The notes under the pieces were generated by a model. It was not told the DNA's origin, made no database searches, and saw only the letters and a program-made list of their open reading frames with translations. From M55B127 sp034521955 (lineage in GTDB: Bacteria; Bacillota; Halanaerobiia; Halanaerobiales; M55B127): a DNA stretch of 64,000 nucleotides. This document shows, piece by piece, positions 7,873 to 16,599 of the stretch; position 1 is the stretch's first letter; every line of letters starts with the position of its first letter. The stretch lies in NCBI GenBank assembly GCA_034521955.1, contig JAXHLT010000003.1:1-64000 (forward strand), written 5' to 3'. The translations under genes and the position numbers were made by a program.

Positions 7873-8406
7873 ATGGGTAATAATAATATAGAAAAAAATA
7901 TTTTAGATATTATTACAAAATTGGTTAGAGATAGATCTGCTCAAGCTCAAATTACTACTTTAGATGAAATAAAAGAAAAAGTTTCTAATTTAACAGATGA
8001 AGAATTTGAAGATAAAATTGAGATACTCAAAACTGATGATAAGTATAAAGATATAAGGGTTTTGAGTGGTAAGAAGGGCAGATATTTATTTTCAGATAAT
8101 GATATGACATTAAAATATGCAAAACTTATGGCTCAAATTGAAGAAAATGATGTAAAAGGTTTAATAGCAAAAACTGTAAGAGAAGATTCAAAAATATATC
8201 CAAGACCTACAGATACTACAGTATTTAATAAAAGCCCTTTCTATTTAGAAGATGATGTACTAATAGATGTTATTGAACAGATGAAAGATGAAGAGGAATA
8301 TAAAGATATACAAGAAGTTGAGGCTTCAAATGGTGCTTTATACCTTTTTTCCAATAAACATATGGAAAAGATCATGCTATTGGACTTACAGAATGGGTTG
8401 AAGTAA
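7873..8406 (+). CDS. Unknown accessory protein of the AOR/Tat operon, internally duplicated
   Basis: This soluble, acidic 177-residue protein was not assigned to a family. It has an internal repeat. Residues about 45-85 (KYKDIRVLSGKKGRYLFSDN) correspond to residues about 133-170 (EYKDIQEVEASNGALYLFSN), which suggests two copies of a winged-helix-like or similar small fold. It lies between the AOR and fdhD. In E. coli the ydhV neighbour ydhW occupies a comparable place, but relationship to YdhW is only a suggestion from position. A chaperone or cofactor-insertion role for the AOR or its Tat partner is plausible but unproven. The AAGGAAGTG ribosome binding site supports the ATG at 7873. Confidence 0.8.
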   Translation: MGNNNIEKNILDIITKLVRDRSAQAQITTLDEIKEKVSNLTDEEFEDKIEILKTDDKYKDIRVLSGKKGRYLFSDNDMTLKYAKLMAQIEENDVKGLIAKTVREDSKIYPRPTDTTVFNKSPFYLEDDVLIDVIEQMKDEEEYKDIQEVEASNGALYLFSNKHMEKIMLLDLQNGLK

Positions 8407-8437
8407 TCAGGAAAGAAACACCGTAGGAGGATCATTA

Positions 8438-9143
8438 ATGAGAAAACTTAAACCAAATCATATAAAAGGAAAAACAAATGTATGTGAAGAGACACCAATT
8501 GATTTAACAGTAAATGGAAAAGATATTGTTACTTTTATGTGTACACCTCAAAATTTAAAAGAATTGGCAGTAGGATATCTTTATATACAGGGAATTATTA
8601 ATGAAGTAGATGAAATAAACTATTTAGCAGCTTGTGAAGATATGGATACAATAAATGTGGGTGTTAATGGTAAATTAGATGAGTCTTACGGTAAATTAAA
8701 AAGATGTATTAGCAAGTAGTTGTGGAAAAGCACTTGATGATGATAAATTAAGAGATTTAGGTAAGGTGGATTCTAAGATAAAAATTCCTCTTAGTAAGAT
8801 TAAAAAAATAGCAAAAAAAATGTTTTCAAATACAGTTTTATATAAAAAAACTGGTGGAGTACATTGTGCAGCTATATCAGACTACAGTGATTTAATTCAT
8901 CTAAAAGAAGATGTAGGTAGACATAATGCTGTTGATAAAGTAGTAGGACAGTCTATTTTAAGTGACTTAGACTTTTCAAACAGTATCATATTTACCTCAG
9001 GACGTATTTCATCAGATATGGTATTAAAAGTGGCTACTTCTAAGTTTCCAATTGTAGTATCTAGAAGTATTCCTAGCAGTCTTGCTTTAGAGATTGCTGA
9101 AAAAGCAAATATAACTGTTATTGGAAGAATCATGCGCCTGTGA
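8438..9143 (+). pseudogene. fdhD: FdhD-like sulfurtransferase, split by one frameshift
   Basis: FdhD passes sulfur from a cysteine desulfurase to the pterin cofactor of formate dehydrogenases and related enzymes. The first part (8438-8719) has the family start with PIDLTVNGKDIVTFMCTP and LKELAVGYLYIQGII. The second part continues with LASSCGKAL, containing the sulfur-carrying Cys, then TGGVHCAAI, KEDVGRHNAVDKVVGQSI and FTSGRISSDMVLKVA. Removing one base near 8705 joins both parts into about 234 residues. No formate dehydrogenase lies nearby, so its client here may be the AOR; this is inference. AGGAGG precedes the ATG. The break is either real inactivation or an indel error. Confidence 0.85.
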
Positions 9144-9209
9144 ACCTATTATTTACACAAAACCAGAGAAGAATAATTTGTGACTAAAAAATTATAAAGG
9201 AGGATGCAT

Positions 9210-9404
9210 ATGATGTTTGGTAAATTAGGTCCAATGGAACTTGTATTAATCTTAGCAATTGCATTAGTAATTTTTGGACCTTCAAAACTTCCTGACATAG
9301 GAAAAGCATTTGGTAAAGCAATTAGACAGTTTAAAGATCATGCAAATGATATTAAAGATAGTGCAGATATAAATGAAGAAAAAAGTAAAAAAGAAGCAGA
9401 ATAA
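9210..9404 (+). CDS. tatA: Sec-independent translocase protein TatA
   Basis: This small protein of about 64 residues forms the export pore of the Tat pathway. It has one transmembrane helix (MELVLILAIALVIF), the FGPSKLPDIG hinge, and an amphipathic helix (KAFGKAIRQFKDHANDIK), followed by a charged tail. AAGGAGG at 9197-9203 is too close to the ATG at 9204, so ATG 9210 or 9213 is preferred. It is followed by tatC in the same operon as a Tat substrate, which suggests a dedicated or co-regulated translocase. Confidence 0.93.
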   Translation: MMFGKLGPMELVLILAIALVIFGPSKLPDIGKAFGKAIRQFKDHANDIKDSADINEEKSKKEAE

Positions 9405-9426
9405 CTTAGTATAGGGGATGAATTAG

Positions 9427-10137
9427 TTGAGTGATATTGAATTACCTTTAATAGAACATATAGCTGAATTAAGAAAACGGTTGCTAACTATAGTTGGTAT
9501 AGTTATAGCTGGTACTATAGGTAGTTATTTATATATTGAAAAACTTATAGAACTACTATTAGCTCCAGTTAGAGAACTAGATTTCATTTATTTAACTCCT
9601 CCAGAGTTATTTTTATCATATTTAAAGATAGCCCTGGTAGTCGGTGTTATTACAACATCCCCTATAATTTTCTGGAATTTTTGGGTGTTTATAGTTCCGG
9701 GACTAAAGAAAAAAGAAAAGAGATACTTGGGATTATCGATATTCATGGGTTATTTTCTGTTTTTATTAGGAGGATATTTTGCATATAGAATAATTATACC
9801 AATTACTATTGACTTTTTTGTTAAGTTACAAACTCCAGTAATACAACCACAGTTTTCATTTGGAAGCTATACTGGTTTTATTAGTTCTATTTTGTTGTCC
9901 TTTGGTATAGTTTTTGAATTACCGATTTTAATAGCGCTCTTGACTAAGTTTAATCTTATCAGAGCTGCTACTTTAAGAAAATATCGTAAATACCTAATTG
10001 TTGTAATATTTATAGTAGCATCATTATTATCTCCACCAGATGTAATATCACAACTTTTACTTGCAGCACCACTTTTAGTTTTATTTGAAATAAGTGTGTT
10101 GATATCAAGTAGAATTGGTAAAAACAAAGATTATTAA
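9427..10137 (+). CDS. tatC: Sec-independent translocase protein TatC
   Basis: TatC recognises twin-arginine signal peptides at the membrane. The protein has 236 residues and the usual six transmembrane segments. Family motifs include the N-terminal PLIEHIAELRKRLL, LTPPELFLSYLKIAL near residue 60, and FGIVFELPILIALL at about 160. It starts with TTG after AGGGGATG and is 22 bases downstream of tatA. A strong terminator follows at 10168-10206, so it is the last gene of the tungsten-enzyme operon. Confidence 0.95.
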   Translation: MSDIELPLIEHIAELRKRLLTIVGIVIAGTIGSYLYIEKLIELLLAPVRELDFIYLTPPELFLSYLKIALVVGVITTSPIIFWNFWVFIVPGLKKKEKRYLGLSIFMGYFLFLLGGYFAYRIIIPITIDFFVKLQTPVIQPQFSFGSYTGFISSILLSFGIVFELPILIALLTKFNLIRAATLRKYRKYLIVVIFIVASLLSPPDVISQLLLAAPLLVLFEISVLISSRIGKNKDY

Positions 10138-10167
10138 AGATGGTTAACAAATATATGAAGAAATATT

Positions 10168-10206
10168 AAAAAGGTCAGTATCATTGATTTGATACTGACC
10201 TTTTTT
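10168..10206. terminator. Bidirectional intrinsic terminator
   Basis: AAAAAGGTCAGTATCA pairs with TGATACTGACCTTTTTT around a short loop, with T residues on one side and A residues on the other. It serves both tatC and the convergent membrane-protein gene. Confidence 0.88.
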
Positions 10207-10234
10207 GTTAAAGCATGAAAAATGAAAATCACTT

Positions 10235-10741
10235 TTAATTTAGAAAATACAGTTTTTTGTTTAATATTTTTATAGTAAAGTTTAATACTATCCCTACAAA
10301 TAATCCTTCAATACAGAATAATATTAATAATCTAAAATTATTGTAATTTACAATCGTTAAAAGGACATTTAATATATTTGTTCCAAGAAATAGATCTGTT
10401 AAATATATGGATAAATAAAAACCTAAAGCAAGTCCTAAAGATAGAATGATGATCTTAATATATTTGTTAAGATTAATCTTGGAATATAATACTAATATTA
10501 AAGATATAATAATATATAAAACTATAAAAACAAGTTGTTGTATAAAAAACAACATAATAATAATTAAAAGAGTGATCACAATAGAAATACTTTCTAAAAG
10601 ATTAAACATCTTAAAGTAAATGTAAAGAGTAAGTGGTACAACAATACTATTAAAAATATTTATACTTCCTCTGAAAAGATTAAAGGAGATAATTATTATT
10701 ACTAGTGAAACTGCTCCATAAGTTATACTTTTTAATTTCAT
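10235..10741 (-). CDS. Hypothetical membrane protein, about five helices
   Basis: The 168-residue protein is almost entirely hydrophobic, with roughly five predicted transmembrane helices and few charged residues. No family was recognised. The start is supported by AAGGGGA upstream on the minus strand. It is monocistronic, convergent with tatC and divergent from the FtsA-like gene. A role in the envelope is all that can be said. Confidence 0.7.
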   Translation of the reverse strand: MKLKSITYGAVSLVIIIISFNLFRGSINIFNSIVVPLTLYIYFKMFNLLESISIVITLLIIIMLFFIQQLVFIVLYIIISLILVLYSKINLNKYIKIIILSLGLALGFYLSIYLTDLFLGTNILNVLLTIVNYNNFRLLILFCIEGLFVGIVLNFTIKILNKKLYFLN

Positions 10742-10930
10742 AAGTATTCCCCTTGTTTGTTATTTTTGTAAAATATGTGTTCTATTATATCATTATTATT
10801 AAGCTTTTAAAATACAAAATGCAAAAAAATTAGATGACTTAAAGGGATATAACCATTATTATAGAAATAATATTAAAGAGTAATTAATATTAATACTACA
10901 ATGCAATATTATTCGGGAGGAAAACAAAAT

Positions 10931-13078
10931 ATGAGCGATGAATTAACTTTTGCACTTGATATTGGTACAAGGACAATAATTGGCTTGCTATTAGAAAAAA
11001 CAGATAATAAATATAAGATAGTAAGTTCAGCAGTCAGTGAACATAAAACCCGTGCTATGTTAGATGGACAGATACATAATGTCGAAGAGGTAGCTAATGA
11101 AGTAAGGAAAGTAAAAAACAAATTAGAAGAAAATATAGGACATTCATTAAAAAAAGTAGCTATTGCTGCAGCCGGAAGAGCATTAAAAACGATTACCCAA
11201 AATTACAGAATATATCTTGATAAAAACAGATATATAAATAGAGATGATGTACGCAAACTTGAATTAATGGCAATAAAAGAAGCACAAAATAATTTGACTT
11301 CTAATCAAAGCAAAGAAAATCAAAATTTGGACTACCATTTTGTTGGATATAGTCCAATAAGTTATCTTTTAGATGAAATAGAGATTGGTAGTTTAGTTGG
11401 CCAACGCGGTAAAAAGATTGAAGTTAAACTTGTAGCAACTTTTTTACCAAGGATAGTTATAGATTCACTTTTATCTGTAATCAACAGAGTTGGTCTTGAG
11501 GTAGAACATCTAACTTTAGAGCCAATCGCTGCTTCACATGTTGTAATCCCAGAATCAATGAATGGATTTAATTTGGCTTTAGTTGATATAGGTGCAGGGA
11601 CTTCTGATATTGCTGTAACTGATAATGGTTCAATTATTGGTTATGATATGGTACCTATTGCAGGTGATGAAATTACAGAGAAAATATCTGAGAACTTCTT
11701 AATAGATTATAATACAGCTGAACAGGTTAAATGTAATCTAAAAGAAAATGATAGTATTAAAGTTAAAACTATATTAGGTGATGAAGTTGAAATCGACTTT
11801 AATGATGTATTAGAGGCTATTAAACCACAGCTTGATGAATTGGCTGGTTCAATTGCAAAAGGCATATTAAAGATTAATTCTAGCCCACCTCAGGCAGTTA
11901 TATTTATTGGTGGGGGGAGTTTAACCTATGGATTAAAAGAGATGTTTGCTGATAAGATAGATATGATTGTTAATAGAATTGGTATTAGAAAAAAAGATGA
12001 TTTAGATAATATCATTGGTGAGATAAACACAATTAATTCTACTCAGAGTTTAACACCAATCGGTATTGCAGTAACAACAAAGGAAACTCAAAGTAAAGCA
12101 GTTTTTGTAGAGGTTGAAGTTAAAAAACAAACTGTAAATTTGTTAACAATTTCAAATCCTAGTATTGCAGATGCATTATTAGCTGCAGATATAGAGGTTG
12201 AAAAATTAAATCCATCTGTTGGCAAGGGGTTAACCTGTACTGTAAATGGAGAGTTAAAAACCGTAAAAGGAGAGTTTGGAACTAAAGGTACTGTATTTTT
12301 AAACGGAAGAGAAGTTAATTTAGATACAAAAGTTAGTAATGGAGACAGTATTGACTTTAATTTTGGTAATCCTGGTAAAGATGCTGACGCTAAGATAAGA
12401 GAAGTAGTTCCCAAAAAAGATCTTGTTGAATATAAAGTTTATCTAAATGGAAGTGAAAACAAAGTTACAACTCAACTGTTTCAAAATGAGAAATTGGTTA
12501 ATAAGGATACAGAGATAAAAGATGGTGCTGATATAAAGTATAAAGTACCTAAAACTATTAAAGATGGGATTTCACAACTGATGGAAGTACCTAAATCAAT
12601 GTTGGAAAATAATGAGATCAGCTTTTATTTTAATGGTGAAAAAAAAGTTATAAGTTCTTCTAAGTATTTAATAAAAAGTGATGAAAAAATTGTTAACCTT
12701 GACCGCAGATTAAAAGACAATCTGGATTTGTCAGTGATAGAAAAAGGAAATAAGGGATATACTGTAAAAGATTTTTTTAAAAAACAAGATATGAAAAAAA
12801 TCAAGATAACTTTTAATGGAAGTGAACTTGAACTTCCAAATAAAATATGGGATGTTACTGTTAACGATAAAAAAGCTAACTTAGATTATGAAATTAATAA
12901 AAATGATGATATACAAGTTAAATCAAAGAGCTTAAATGTAAATAAAGTATTTGAGTATATTAATTATCATATATCGGAAAAGATGAAGGATAACTTAAAT
13001 ATATATATTAATAATGAACCTGTAGAACTAAATTCAAAGATTGAAAATGGTGATAAAATTCAAGTCAAATTAGATTAA
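10931..13078 (+). CDS. Long FtsA/PilM-like actin-fold ATPase with C-terminal repeat domains
   Basis: The 715-residue protein starts with an ASKHA (actin/Hsp70-type) ATPase fold: phosphate-1 loop LDIGTRTI, phosphate-2 VDIGAGTSDIAV near residue 220 and an adenosine-type IFIGGGSL. These fit the FtsA family. Classic FtsA has about 420 residues; here some 300 extra residues follow from about 395. They contain several similar modules with LNG or FNG turns and NGD/DGAD loops, resembling tandem beta-grasp domains. The C-terminal membrane-anchor helix of FtsA is not obvious. ATG 10931 is preferred over 10901 because GGGAGGA (10915-10921) precedes it. The role may be in cell division or cell shape; the usual ftsZ neighbour is absent. 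Confidence 0.8.
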   Translation: MSDELTFALDIGTRTIIGLLLEKTDNKYKIVSSAVSEHKTRAMLDGQIHNVEEVANEVRKVKNKLEENIGHSLKKVAIAAAGRALKTITQNYRIYLDKNRYINRDDVRKLELMAIKEAQNNLTSNQSKENQNLDYHFVGYSPISYLLDEIEIGSLVGQRGKKIEVKLVATFLPRIVIDSLLSVINRVGLEVEHLTLEPIAASHVVIPESMNGFNLALVDIGAGTSDIAVTDNGSIIGYDMVPIAGDEITEKISENFLIDYNTAEQVKCNLKENDSIKVKTILGDEVEIDFNDVLEAIKPQLDELAGSIAKGILKINSSPPQAVIFIGGGSLTYGLKEMFADKIDMIVNRIGIRKKDDLDNIIGEINTINSTQSLTPIGIAVTTKETQSKAVFVEVEVKKQTVNLLTISNPSIADALLAADIEVEKLNPSVGKGLTCTVNGELKTVKGEFGTKGTVFLNGREVNLDTKVSNGDSIDFNFGNPGKDADAKIREVVPKKDLVEYKVYLNGSENKVTTQLFQNEKLVNKDTEIKDGADIKYKVPKTIKDGISQLMEVPKSMLENNEISFYFNGEKKVISSSKYLIKSDEKIVNLDRRLKDNLDLSVIEKGNKGYTVKDFFKKQDMKKIKITFNGSELELPNKIWDVTVNDKKANLDYEINKNDDIQVKSKSLNVNKVFEYINYHISEKMKDNLNIYINNEPVELNSKIENGDKIQVKLD

Positions 13079-13100
13079 CAAATTATAATTTAGTCCATTT

Positions 13101-13124
13101 TCTCCTTTAAAAGGGAGGTTTTTT
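13101..13124 (+). terminator. Intrinsic terminator after FtsA-like gene
   Basis: CTCCTTT pairs with AAGGGAG around a short loop and is followed by six T residues. Confidence 0.75.
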
Positions 13125-13179
13125 AATTAACTTAATAAATATTTAAAATAATCATCACAATTTCAACATATTTACAGGC

Positions 13180-13318
13180 TATAATATAAGTAAGTAATAA
13201 AGTGAAAGCCCCAAACTAGAGTTGAAAATGCCAATGCTAATACCAACAAAATGGAAGAAAATACTTTTCATAAGTACTAATCCTCCTTGAACCCTGTGTA
13301 GACGGGGTTCTTTTTTTA
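13180..13318 (+). ncRNA. Candidate small RNA or leader with its own terminator
   Basis: A TATAAT box (13180-13185) is followed by about 100 bases and a terminator, GAACCC/GGGTTC with seven T residues (about 13289-13318). The next gene has its own promoter, so this is likely an independent short transcript. It contains CCTCCTT (13282-13288), which could pair with Shine-Dalgarno sequences. It also contains a 20-codon frame (13228-13290) ending in that motif. No RNA family was recognised. Confidence 0.4.
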
Positions 13319-13387
13319 TTTGCTTATAAAAAATATAATTGAAATGAATTTCAGAAAAAATTATTTAAAATTAATTAGTGGTTTTAG

Positions 13388-13417
13388 TTGTTCTTTAAAT
13401 ACATTTTTTGTTATAAT
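13388..13417 (+). promoter_or_regulatory. Putative promoter of CofE-like gene
   Basis: TTGTTC (13388-13393) and TATAAT (13412-13417) are spaced by 18 bases, 43 bases upstream of the start codon. Confidence 0.5.
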
Positions 13418-13459
13418 AATATATGTTGAAAATACAAAAAATATTAAGAGGTGAAAACA

Positions 13460-14638
13460 ATGAGGACAATAGGAACTCATCTAAGAGGTATCAGAGCTCC
13501 AATTGTAAAAGAAGGCGATAATTTAGTAGATATAATTATTACCTCACTAGAAAAATCTATTAAAGAAAACAATTATGAACTAAGAAACAATGATGTAATT
13601 GGGGTTACAGAATCGGTAGTAGCTAGAGCACAGGGTAATTATGTAGATATAGATGATATAGCAGAAGAAATCAATGATAAATTTCCAAACGAAATTGGAA
13701 TAGTATTTCCAATATTAAGTAGAAATAGGTTTGCTATGATCTTAAAGGGAATTGCTAAGAGTAATAAAAAAATATATCTTCAGTTAAGTTATCCAAATGA
13801 TGAAGTAGGCAATCCATTATTAGATGAAAGAAAGTTAGTAGAAAGAAATATAAATCCTTACTCTGATGTTATAACAGAAGAAGAGTATTATAAACATTTC
13901 TCAGACTATAAACATCCCTTTACAGGAATAAATTATATTGATTTATATAAGGAAATTGCAGAAGACAATGATATCGAAATTATAATATCAAATAAACCCG
14001 AAACAATTTTGGAGTATACTGATGATGTTATAGCAGCAGATATACATACTCGTTTTAGAACAAAAGAAAAATTAAAAAAAGCTGGTGCTAATATAGTGTT
14101 AGGTTTAGATGATATCTGTAACGAAGATAAAGGTAAAGGATATAATAAAGAATATGGACTTTTAGGTTCAAATAAGGCTACAGATAAAAAATTAAAATTA
14201 TTTCCAAGAGATGGCCAGACTTTTGTTGATCAAGTTCAAAAGAAGTTAAAAGATAAAACAGGTAAAAGAATTGAAGTAATGATTTATGGAGATGGGGCTT
14301 TTAAAGATCCAGCTGCAAAGATATGGGAACTAGCAGATCCGGTAGTATCACCTGCTTATACTTCAGGATTAGAAGGGACTCCTTCTGAAGTAAAACTTAA
14401 GTACCTTGCAGATAATGATTTAAAGGACTTTAAAGGTGATAAGTTATTACAAAAAATGAAAGATGAAATAAAAAATAAGGAAGATGATCTAGTAGCTAAT
14501 ATTAAATCACAGGGTACTACTCCAAGACGCCTTACTGATTTATTAGGGAGTTTATGTGATTTAGCTAGTGGTAGTGGAGATAAAGGAACACCAATAATTC
14601 TCGTTCAGGGCTATTTTGATAGTTTAGCTGATGAGTAA
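13460..14638 (+). CDS. CofE-like coenzyme F420-0 gamma-glutamyl ligase family protein
   Basis: The 392-residue protein carries the CofE-type fold at its N-terminus: RNNDVIGVTESVVARAQGNY near residue 40 is the family signature. In methanogens and actinobacteria CofE adds glutamate to F420-0. The present protein is longer than CofE (about 250 residues), with an added C-terminal region (GDGAFKDPAAKIWELADPVV, then GTTPRRLTDLLGSL). No other F420 gene is in the window, so a related amide-forming reaction on another substrate is equally possible. ATG 13460 is preferred over the GTG at 13451, which overlaps the AGAGGTG ribosome binding site. Confidence 0.75.
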   Translation: MRTIGTHLRGIRAPIVKEGDNLVDIIITSLEKSIKENNYELRNNDVIGVTESVVARAQGNYVDIDDIAEEINDKFPNEIGIVFPILSRNRFAMILKGIAKSNKKIYLQLSYPNDEVGNPLLDERKLVERNINPYSDVITEEEYYKHFSDYKHPFTGINYIDLYKEIAEDNDIEIIISNKPETILEYTDDVIAADIHTRFRTKEKLKKAGANIVLGLDDICNEDKGKGYNKEYGLLGSNKATDKKLKLFPRDGQTFVDQVQKKLKDKTGKRIEVMIYGDGAFKDPAAKIWELADPVVSPAYTSGLEGTPSEVKLKYLADNDLKDFKGDKLLQKMKDEIKNKEDDLVANIKSQGTTPRRLTDLLGSLCDLASGSGDKGTPIILVQGYFDSLADE

Positions 14639-14667
14639 AATTATATAAAAAAATGTCTTAAAGTTTA

Positions 14668-14732
14668 ATACAACACTTCCAAAGTAGACAGTTTAACTAC
14701 TTAAAATTGACTATCTACTTGGAGGTGTTTTT
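14668..14732 (+). terminator. Intrinsic terminator after CofE-like gene
   Basis: AACACTTCCAAAGTAGA pairs with TCTACTTGGAGGTGTT and is followed by a T-run. The stem is long and GC-clamped. Confidence 0.85.
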
Positions 14733-14819
14733 TACATTTTTTGTTAAAACAAATACTGCAAGCATTTTTTATGAAATGAATAACAAATTTAAATTAAAAA
14801 AACACATACCTTCATAATT

Positions 14820-15107
14820 TTTATTATTCTTCATTTAACTATTTGACCTCATATTCCAGTTGATAAGGTAAAATTAGATAAATCATTGAATGATCAATTC
14901 ATTTCTGAAAATAATTTTGGTACTATTAAAAGTTTAATCCCTCTAATTTATAGTTTGGATTTAAAGGTTGTAGCAGAAAAAATTGAAGATAACGAAAGAA
15001 AAGATAAGTTAATTCGTGGAAATTGTGATTATATACAAGGATATATATTTGCTAAACCATTAAGTATTGAAGAACTAAATAAAATATATAATAAGCAATA
15101 CATATAA
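14820..15107 (+). pseudogene. EAL-domain (c-di-GMP phosphodiesterase) C-terminal remnant
   Basis: The text reads YSSFNYL, then after a frameshift near 14848 IPVDKVKLDKSL, then LKVVAEKIEDNERKDKLIRG and YIQGYIFAKPLSIEELN. These are the last motifs of an EAL domain. The first two thirds of the domain, including the EAL signature, are absent. A terminator and AT-rich DNA lie upstream. An intact EAL protein is encoded at 19191-20441, but the two differ in sequence, so this is a decayed separate gene and not a fresh duplicate. Confidence 0.8.
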
Positions 15108-15738
15108 CGATTTTATAACCAGGTCTAGTTATTATTATTTGGTCTAATTTTTATACTTAAAATGTAAAAAAATTACATATTATACAACAATTTTAAAGGT
15201 ATTTAGCTGACTGCATTTAATATATAATATATATCTTATAAATATTGAGTAGCGTTAGAAATACTTTAATGGTTTATCAATTTAATAAATTTTGATGAAT
15301 ATATTACTATATAAATGGTTGTTAAAAATTTGATGAAATTATACCAAGTAAATTTTCGATACGGGTAGTAGTAATTATTGTTGAATAAAGGGTGGATATT
15401 ATTAATAAAAATGATATAATAAATATAAAGAAAGATTCTCTTATTCAAGTGAAGATAAAGAAGTAGTATTAATTAATGCAATTATAAAAAAATCTAAAAA
15501 TGATATTAGATAAATAAAGAATATAAAAAACTGTTGAAAATTGTTCATGTAAATATAAAGATAGGATTGAACTGCTTAAAGCAAACTATATTCTACAGCT
15601 AGTTATTTATAATAATTTTTTAAGTAAAACAATTAGAAAAAAGTATTTAAACTATCATAAATATTAACAGTCATTAGAATAATTTTTTTAAAAACTGTTA
15701 TTGAATTTCTTGAAGAATAGGATCTTTGAGGAGGGAAG
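15108..15738. other. AT-rich gap without a supported gene
   Basis: About 630 very AT-rich bases have no long open frame. Short runs of coding-like sequence occur near 15420-15500 but could not be matched to any family. This may be further decayed coding DNA. GAGGAGGGAAG at its end is the ribosome binding site of the next gene. Confidence 0.45.
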
Positions 15739-16191
15739 ATGATGAGAAAATTATTATTAGCTGTTGATGGATCAAAAAGTTCTCACAAAGCTGCACAGAA
15801 AGCTGCTGATCTAGGAAGTGCAATGGACTGTGAAATAACTATTATTACTGTATTAGATATTTCTACATTAGAATTAAGTGAAATTCAATCTTATAGACCA
15901 ATAGATTCATTAGAAGAGCTTATTAAAAGAAACAAAAAAGAACTTCAAAAAAAAGGAGAAAGTATTTTAGAAGAGGCAGAAAAATATTTTGATAAAACAG
16001 ATATTGAAGTAAAACAAGGTTTTAGAATATGGAGATCCTGCAGATATGATTTGTGAGTATGCTGAAAATAACGGCTTTGATATTATAGTACTAGCAGATA
16101 AAGGTATTGGAGGAGTTAAAAGATTCTTTCTTGGTAGTATAAGTGATAAGGTTTTAAGACATGCCAAAGTTTCAGTATTAGTTGTTAAGTA
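15739..16191 (+). pseudogene. Universal stress protein, split by one frameshift
   Basis: The UspA-family fold is evident. The start is RKLLLAVDGSKSSHKAAQKA with the nucleotide-binding Asp. After a frameshift near 16025 comes YGDPADMICEYAEN, then DIIVLADKGIGGVKRFFLGS with the phosphate-binding G-x2-G-x9-G(S/T) loop, and ISDKVLRHAKVSVLVVK to the stop. Removing one G near 16020 restores a protein of about 150 residues, the usual length. The start has a strong GAGGAGGGA ribosome binding site. Both halves are well conserved, so inactivation would be recent, or the indel is an assembly error. Confidence 0.85.
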
Positions 16192-16247
16192 AATATTATA
16201 AATTGAAAGTTTAACCAATTAGAAATATAAAGATTGAGGAGATATTT

Positions 16248-16547
16248 ATGTCTAAAGCATATTTCTTTTATAAGTTGATGAAATATTTAAAAGATAAAAA
16301 TGTAAAATGGACACATAAAGCATTTTTTATACTTCCATTTTTATATGCAGTTTCACCAATTACAATTATTCCCTACTATTTTTTCCCTTTAGCAGGTTTA
16401 TTAGATAACATTTTTGTACTTCTTGCGGGGATATATTATATCAAAAAAACATTAGATGACTATGATCCAAATAATCCCAACAAAAATTCAGAAAAGAAGA
16501 AAGATAATGTTATTGATATTAATAGGGATGATTATGACGTTAATTAA
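16248..16547 (+). CDS. DUF1232 (YkvA-like) small membrane protein
   Basis: The 99-residue protein has the DUF1232 core: KAFFILPFLYAVSPITIIPYY followed by GLLDNIFVLLAG, which forms one or two membrane helices. The C-terminal 30 residues are hydrophilic and Lys/Asp-rich. The function of this family is unknown; some members are near stress genes, as here next to a universal stress protein. TGAGGAG precedes the ATG. Confidence 0.8.
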   Translation: MSKAYFFYKLMKYLKDKNVKWTHKAFFILPFLYAVSPITIIPYYFFPLAGLLDNIFVLLAGIYYIKKTLDDYDPNNPNKNSEKKKDNVIDINRDDYDVN

Positions 16548-16599
16548 TTTTAAATAGATTTTTTGTTTCTAATTATTAAACAAGAAAAGAGGTGCGTGA

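Noticed and set aside
13195..13318. Known riboswitch upstream of the CofE-like gene
   Set aside because: No motif of a known aptamer class was recognised, and the gene has a promoter of its own downstream of the terminator.
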